Shown here piece by piece: positions 60,587 through 64,000 of a stretch of DNA of 64,000 nt. The notes under the pieces were generated by a model, which did not search any database, was not told the DNA's origin, and was given only the letters and a program-made list of their open reading frames with translations. This DNA comes from Chryseobacterium piscicola (GTDB lineage: Bacteria; Bacteroidota; Bacteroidia; Flavobacteriales; Weeksellaceae): the NCBI RefSeq assembly GCF_900156685.1, contig NZ_FTOJ01000003.1:62001-126000 (forward strand), read 5' to 3'. The first letter of the stretch is position 1. Every line of letters begins with the position of its first letter. The position numbers and the translations under genes were made by a program.

Positions 60587-60887
60587 GCAAATAATTTACG
60601 CAGTAAAGATATTGAATTTAAATTTCAGTAAGGGGTGATATCATCGTATTTAACTTAAATTTAAAAAGAAAAAAATAATTTCAATAATCAATACTCTAGC
60701 TTTCTATTTCTACAGATATATTATTATGATTTTTTTTGAAAATTAAATCTAAAATTAAGTTTGTATTCATAATTTTATTTTTATTACTAATGCTTTCTGC
60801 AGTTTTTGTAAACAACTTACTATTCACCTAGATACTCACTTTTTATTTGTATCGTAATGATATTTTTTTAATATCGTATAAACACAA
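60587..60887. other. intergenic region between receptor and tRNA
   Basis: No ORF is supported. It holds the promoter region of the minus-strand receptor (TATCTTTA resembling a -7 box) and very AT-rich DNA. Confidence 0.35.
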
Positions 60888-60921
60888 AAAAGCCTTTAAA
60901 TATCACTATTTAAAGGCTTTT
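60888..60921 (-). terminator. terminator of the tRNA-Ser transcript
   Basis: AAAAGCCTTTAAATA (60888-60902) and TATTTAAAGGCTTTT (60907-60921) pair in a 15-bp stem with a 4-base loop. On the minus strand a T run follows. It lies 24 bases after the tRNA end. Confidence 0.85.
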
Positions 60922-60945
60922 GGTGTTTTTTATTTTCTCTACCAG

Positions 60946-61030
60946 CGGAGAGAGAGGGATTCGAACCCCCGGACCTGTTACAGTCAATAGTTTTCAAGAC
61001 TATCGCAATCGACCACTCTGCCATCTCTCC
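60946..61030 (-). tRNA. tRNA-Ser (anticodon UGA)
   Basis: On the minus strand the RNA begins GGAGAGATGGCAGAGTGG and ends with T-loop GGTTCGAATCC and acceptor TCTCTCC plus discriminator G. The anticodon loop is CTTGAAA with TGA at its centre. A long variable arm (about 15 bases) makes it a class II tRNA, as serine tRNAs are; the length is 85 bases. CCA is not encoded. Confidence 0.95.
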
Positions 61031-61065
61031 CTAAAACTCAGATAGTATCTTTGTTTTCAGTGGTG

Positions 61066-61096
61066 CAAAAATATAAAGTTTTTTTGTATTGGCAAA
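61066..61096 (-). promoter_or_regulatory. tRNA-Ser promoter (Bacteroidota type)
   Basis: On the minus strand TTTG (61096-61093), a 19-base spacer and TATTTTTG (61073-61066) match the TTTG-N19-TAnnTTTG consensus exactly. The start of transcription would lie just before the tRNA gene. Confidence 0.8.
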
Positions 61097-61336
61097 GAAA
61101 AATTTAATAATTATTTTTATTAAAAAATTAAACTAAAGGTAATGAGTGATTTAAAGTAGTTGAGATTTCCTCAATTGCTTCTTTATAATTCATTGGATCG
61201 GCTATTTTTTGATATATTGGTTCTAAACGTCGAGTGATCTCTATTTTATAAATATGCTTACAAAATTAGCCGATGTTTGAAAATAAATTTAGTAGCCGAA
61301 AAAGAAAATTCTCAAAAAAAAATTGGAACTGTTTTT
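61097..61336. other. intergenic region with a possible gene remnant
   Basis: On the minus strand one frame reads ITRRLEPIYQKIADPMNY then KEAIEEISTTLNHSLPLV and a stop, but it is cut by stops a few codons upstream and has only a short ATG start. It may be a remnant of a former gene. No other feature is seen. Confidence 0.25.
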
Positions 61337-62137
61337 TTAAAACTGATTTAAATAGTTTTTAATAGTCTCCATAACGCCAAAACTGTCATTAGAACAAGCT
61401 TCAAATTTTGCAGCTTCTTTTACTGATGGATGTGCGTTTTTCATGGCGAATGAATAATGTGCATTTTTAAGCATTTCAATATCATTAAAATAGTCTCCGA
61501 ATGCCATGGTTTGCTCGGGAAGAATATTAAGAGATTTTTGAAGTTTCTCAATGGCAATACCTTTGTTGGTGTGTTTGTTCATAATGTCTAGCCAGTTTTT
61601 GCCAGAAACTACAACTACAAGGTCTTCGTTTTCAAATTTTTTCAAAGAAGGATATAGAAAATCTTCAGAACTTAGAGGATGATAAACTGCAATTTTAAAT
61701 ACAGAATCTTCTACAGGTTTGGTAAGGTCTTCTTTTTTTTGATTTTTTATATAATATTTGCTGAAATAATCTATAAAATCCTGATCACTACTTTCGTAAT
61801 AAGAACTGTTTTTCGCACTCAAAACAGCTCTTGCATTAGGAATTTGTCTTATGGTTTTTATAATTTCTACAATGGCAGTTTGATGAAGCTTATCAGCGAA
61901 AATTTCTTTATTCTGGTATACTATGTAACCTCCGTTTTCAGCAATGAAACCTATTTCATTTTCAATTTCTCCGAAGTATTTTGTTATTCCAGACATTTGC
62001 CTACCACTTGCAGGAACGAATATGATTTTTCTTTTTTTTAGTTCTTTATAAATTTGTGGGAAATCTGGGCTTACCTCGTATTTAGAATTCAGAAAAGTAC
62101 CGTCCATATCTGTTACAATCAGCTTTATATCCTTCAT
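61337..62137 (-). CDS. Cof-type HAD-superfamily phosphatase
   Basis: The 266-residue protein has motif I (LIVTDMDGTFLNSK, two aspartates), motif III lysine near DSVFKIAVYH, and motif IV (MAFGDYFNDIEML). A C2B cap is present. The group hydrolyses sugar phosphates, nucleotides or flavin phosphates. The start at 62137 is chosen because the longer frame adds a basic run without family features. The substrate is unknown. Confidence 0.88.
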   Translation of the reverse strand: MKDIKLIVTDMDGTFLNSKYEVSPDFPQIYKELKKRKIIFVPASGRQMSGITKYFGEIENEIGFIAENGGYIVYQNKEIFADKLHQTAIVEIIKTIRQIPNARAVLSAKNSSYYESSDQDFIDYFSKYYIKNQKKEDLTKPVEDSVFKIAVYHPLSSEDFLYPSLKKFENEDLVVVVSGKNWLDIMNKHTNKGIAIEKLQKSLNILPEQTMAFGDYFNDIEMLKNAHYSFAMKNAHPSVKEAAKFEACSNDSFGVMETIKNYLNQF

Positions 62138-62441
62138 TTTTCTTTTTTTTTTTGACTTTTTTTTGATGCTTTTAAGATGCACAAATGTAGGTCTTTCTAA
62201 ATGATTCAGTTTTAAGCAAAGATTAATGATTCGGAGGTCACATTAGTTTATTTTTTAGATAATGAAATCTTTACATAAAAGTAATTTTTGGATTGAAAAT
62301 TGGATAATCCGAAAAAAAATATTCTATCTTTCGTAAGCTTTTGTATATTTTGCTTTTAAAACCTTTTATTAATATGTAGCTGCTCGGCTGTTGTGTCGAA
62401 TGATAGATGGTCTCAAATGATTATGATTTTTAGGATGCGAT
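62138..62441. other. intergenic region, no feature recognised
   Basis: AT-rich spacer between two minus-strand genes. No ORF, strong hairpin or repeat is seen. Confidence 0.35.
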
Positions 62442-63164
62442 TTATTTGATGAGTTTTGTATTGTTTTTTTTGTAAATCTTTGGATCAAACTTATAATATC
62501 TTGCTGCACGATGTGCTACGTTGGTCTCAATCTCATCCAGCTGAATGATATAATTGAATGAAGATATTTTTTTGTGAAAATTCTTAATATCGATATATTT
62601 TTCACTAATTGCACTGTATAGCTGATATAGCTGTCTGATGGTAAATTTTTTTGGTAAAAGTTCAAAAATTATAGAGAAATCAGATTCTATCCATTTTCTG
62701 ATTTCGATTAAAGATTCATTAATAATTTGATTATGATCAAAAGGCAAGTCTGGAACTTTATCTATTGGGAACCAATCTACAGTTTCATATTTACTGCAGT
62801 TTATTTTTCTATTAATTTTACATAATGAGAGATAAGCCACTGTAATAATTCTGTCGATATGATGGTTATATTCTTCAGCCATCCACTGCACATCTTTTTT
62901 ATTGGCTCTTTTGGGATCTGCAAAACATTTAAACTGTTTCAAGACCATTTTTTTTATCCCTGTAAGCTCAGTAAGCACGCGTTGTGCAGCATCGTCTACG
63001 TCTTCGTTGTTCATGATGAGACTTCCTGGGAGTTTTCTCTGTTTTTCTTCGGGAATATTTTCAAAATGCCTCTGTACCAAGAGAATGTTGAGTCTGTTTT
63101 CGTTGTCAAAACCAAAGACAACGCAATCTATAGAAACGTAGGTGTGTATAAAATTTGAAATCAT
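62442..63164 (-). CDS. NrtR-like transcriptional regulator with a degenerate Nudix domain
   Basis: The 240-residue protein has an N-terminal Nudix fold and a C-terminal winged helix (about 160-235: FTIRQLYQLYSAISEKYIDIKNFHKKISS, then HRAARYYKFD). The Nudix box reads PGSLIMNNEDVDDAAQRVL then TELTG: the RE pair is RV and the second EE is EL, so hydrolysis is unlikely. NrtR proteins in Bacteroidota use the Nudix fold to sense a sugar phosphate or ADP-ribose and control sugar or NAD genes. Its targets are not adjacent. Confidence 0.85.
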   Translation of the reverse strand: MISNFIHTYVSIDCVVFGFDNENRLNILLVQRHFENIPEEKQRKLPGSLIMNNEDVDDAAQRVLTELTGIKKMVLKQFKCFADPKRANKKDVQWMAEEYNHHIDRIITVAYLSLCKINRKINCSKYETVDWFPIDKVPDLPFDHNQIINESLIEIRKWIESDFSIIFELLPKKFTIRQLYQLYSAISEKYIDIKNFHKKISSFNYIIQLDEIETNVAHRAARYYKFDPKIYKKNNTKLIK

Positions 63165-63610
63165 GGTTGGATGTTAGCAGTTTCGTAATATCACAAATAT
63201 AAATATTCAAAAGGATTAAAAAAAATTAATTTGAATTTACGTTCTGTTAATCAATGTTTTAAGTTCAGATTGTATATAATATTAATTGCTTTTAATTTAT
63301 GATAAGCTTATGGTTTAAAAGAGGATGCTTTTTCAGTTGTATAATCTCATTTATAACTACTTAGAAGTATAATTTTTACTTAATAATATTGTTGAGATTT
63401 TGTTTTGAAATATGATATTATATACATTTTAATTCATTTTTAACTGAAATGTATTTATTCTTGAAATAGATTATTTTTTTGTTAAAACTATGTATTAGTT
63501 TATAAAAAATATTTTGATTTTTTATCTGAATTGCTTATTTTGAATTTTGATTCAATGAATTATAAAAAAAGTAGCGTTATGTGAAGCGCAATATTTTTTT
63601 TAAACAAAAA
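63165..63610. other. AT-rich intergenic region
   Basis: About 450 bases without a supported ORF. It is very AT-rich and contains no clear repeat; the terminator of the gene at the window edge follows. Confidence 0.4.
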
Positions 63611-63634
63611 AAACTGTCTCCAAAGAGACAGTTT
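63611..63634 (-). terminator. terminator of the pseudouridine synthase gene
   Basis: AAACTGTCTC (63611-63620) and GAGACAGTTT (63625-63634) form a perfect 10-bp stem over CAAA. On the minus strand a T run follows. It lies 22 bases after the gene end. Confidence 0.85.
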
Positions 63635-63656
63635 ATATTTTAGCTAAAAAATTTTT

Positions 63657-64000
63657 CTAAAGCATTTTTAGATTATTCACTTCCAATTCTGTAAGAATTC
63701 TCCAGTGGCCTCTTTTGATGTTTTTCTTGGTTAATCCCGCAAACATTACTCTATCCAACGCTTCTACTTCATATCCTAATCTTTGGAAAATCCTTCTGAT
63801 AACACGATTCCAGCCAATATGAATCTCTATTCCTACTTCATTTCTTGGTTTACCTTCGATAAATGAAATTTGATCTACCTCTGCAATACCTTCATCCAAA
63901 CGAATACCTTCTGCAATAAGTTTTAGGTCTTCGTTCGTTAGCTTTTTATCTAAAGTTACATGATAAATTTTCTTGGCATCAAAAGAAGGATGTGTAAGTT
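63657..64000 (-). CDS. RsuA/RluB-family pseudouridine synthase, C-terminal part (runs off window)
   Basis: The frame is open to the window edge at 64000 and ends at TAA 63659-63657, so about 113 residues are visible. They carry the RluB/RsuA end pattern: KIYHVTLDKKLTNEDLKLIAEGIRLDEG, then EIHIGWNRVIRRIFQRLGYEV and LDRVMFAGL. The catalytic aspartate lies outside the window. Enzymes of this group modify uridines in 16S or 23S rRNA. Confidence 0.85.
   Translation of the reverse strand, partial: LTHPSFDAKKIYHVTLDKKLTNEDLKLIAEGIRLDEGIAEVDQISFIEGKPRNEVGIEIHIGWNRVIRRIFQRLGYEVEALDRVMFAGLTKKNIKRGHWRILTELEVNNLKML

Noticed and set aside
61030-61336. tRNA-adjacent integration site
   Set aside because: No integrase gene and no repeat of the tRNA 3' end were found; only a doubtful gene remnant lies nearby.

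Overview
The window is chromosomal DNA of a low-GC Bacteroidota, most likely a flavobacterium of the Chryseobacterium/Weeksellaceae type. The evidence is the short Bacteroidota-type primary sigma factor, promoters of the TTTG-N19-TAnnTTTG kind (best case in front of the tRNA-Ser gene), two TonB-dependent receptors, a DUF4249 lipoprotein, a split YeeE/YedE pair, a CzcA-type pump fused to its outer-membrane channel, and very AT-rich spacers. No CRISPR array, rRNA operon, insertion sequence or prophage was recognised. All assignments come from reading the sequence; no database search was run.

Layout. 1-1366: end of a GH130 phosphorylase gene, a lysine-rich mini-ORF and an unknown protein. 1933-9597: a stress and stationary-phase block (triple-BON protein, lysine-rich DNA-binding-like protein, Dps, SHOCT membrane peptide, AraC regulator with a ferredoxin-like N-terminal domain, cupin, DUF1003, tandem UspA, P-type cation ATPase). 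9914-14168: a sulfane-sulfur module (Crp/Fnr regulator, TauE exporter, MBL-rhodanese, two half-size YeeE/YedE proteins) with the same binding motif in front of two of its transcription units. 14515-21098: a heavy-metal RND efflux operon on the minus strand. 21687-23645: LTA-synthase-like sulfatase.

23916-30857: a sugar-uptake locus: LacI regulator, tandem palindromic operator, TonB receptor, GH100-like glycosidase, uridine-kinase-like kinase and a GPH/SUT-type transporter. The plan resembles sucrose or disaccharide loci. 31097-37439: two divergent operons around a TetR operator (UbiB-like kinase, DUF2256, DUF2805, SDR and MarR on one side; RibA and an SDR-DUF2867 protein on the other). This gene set usually travels with photolyase/cryptochrome genes, but no photolyase is present here. 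37721-40652: an arsenic operon (ArsR, DUF6428, metallophosphoesterase, a decayed ORF, Acr3) without an arsenate reductase.

42227-46595: housekeeping genes (primary sigma factor, S1/P1 nuclease, DtxR/MntR regulator, threonine aldolase, lipoprotein). 47096-53492: acyl-CoA reductase facing a ferredoxin, then serC, serA and DUF1015, then an M28 peptidase homologue with altered catalytic residues. 54406-57154: hybrid-sensor kinase, a free-standing LuxR-type HTH and a free-standing receiver. 57432-60586: DUF4249 and TonB receptor pair. 60946-61030: tRNA-Ser(UGA). 61337-64000: HAD phosphatase, NrtR-like Nudix regulator, and the 3' part of a pseudouridine synthase gene running off the window.

The best leads are the sulfur regulon with a fixed-spacing activator site, the sugar locus with a uridine-kinase-like protein in place of a usual sugar kinase, and the light-type cassette without a photolyase. 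Other leads are the duplicated ArsR operators with a Cys-tailed DUF6428 protein, and the detached receiver and HTH pair.
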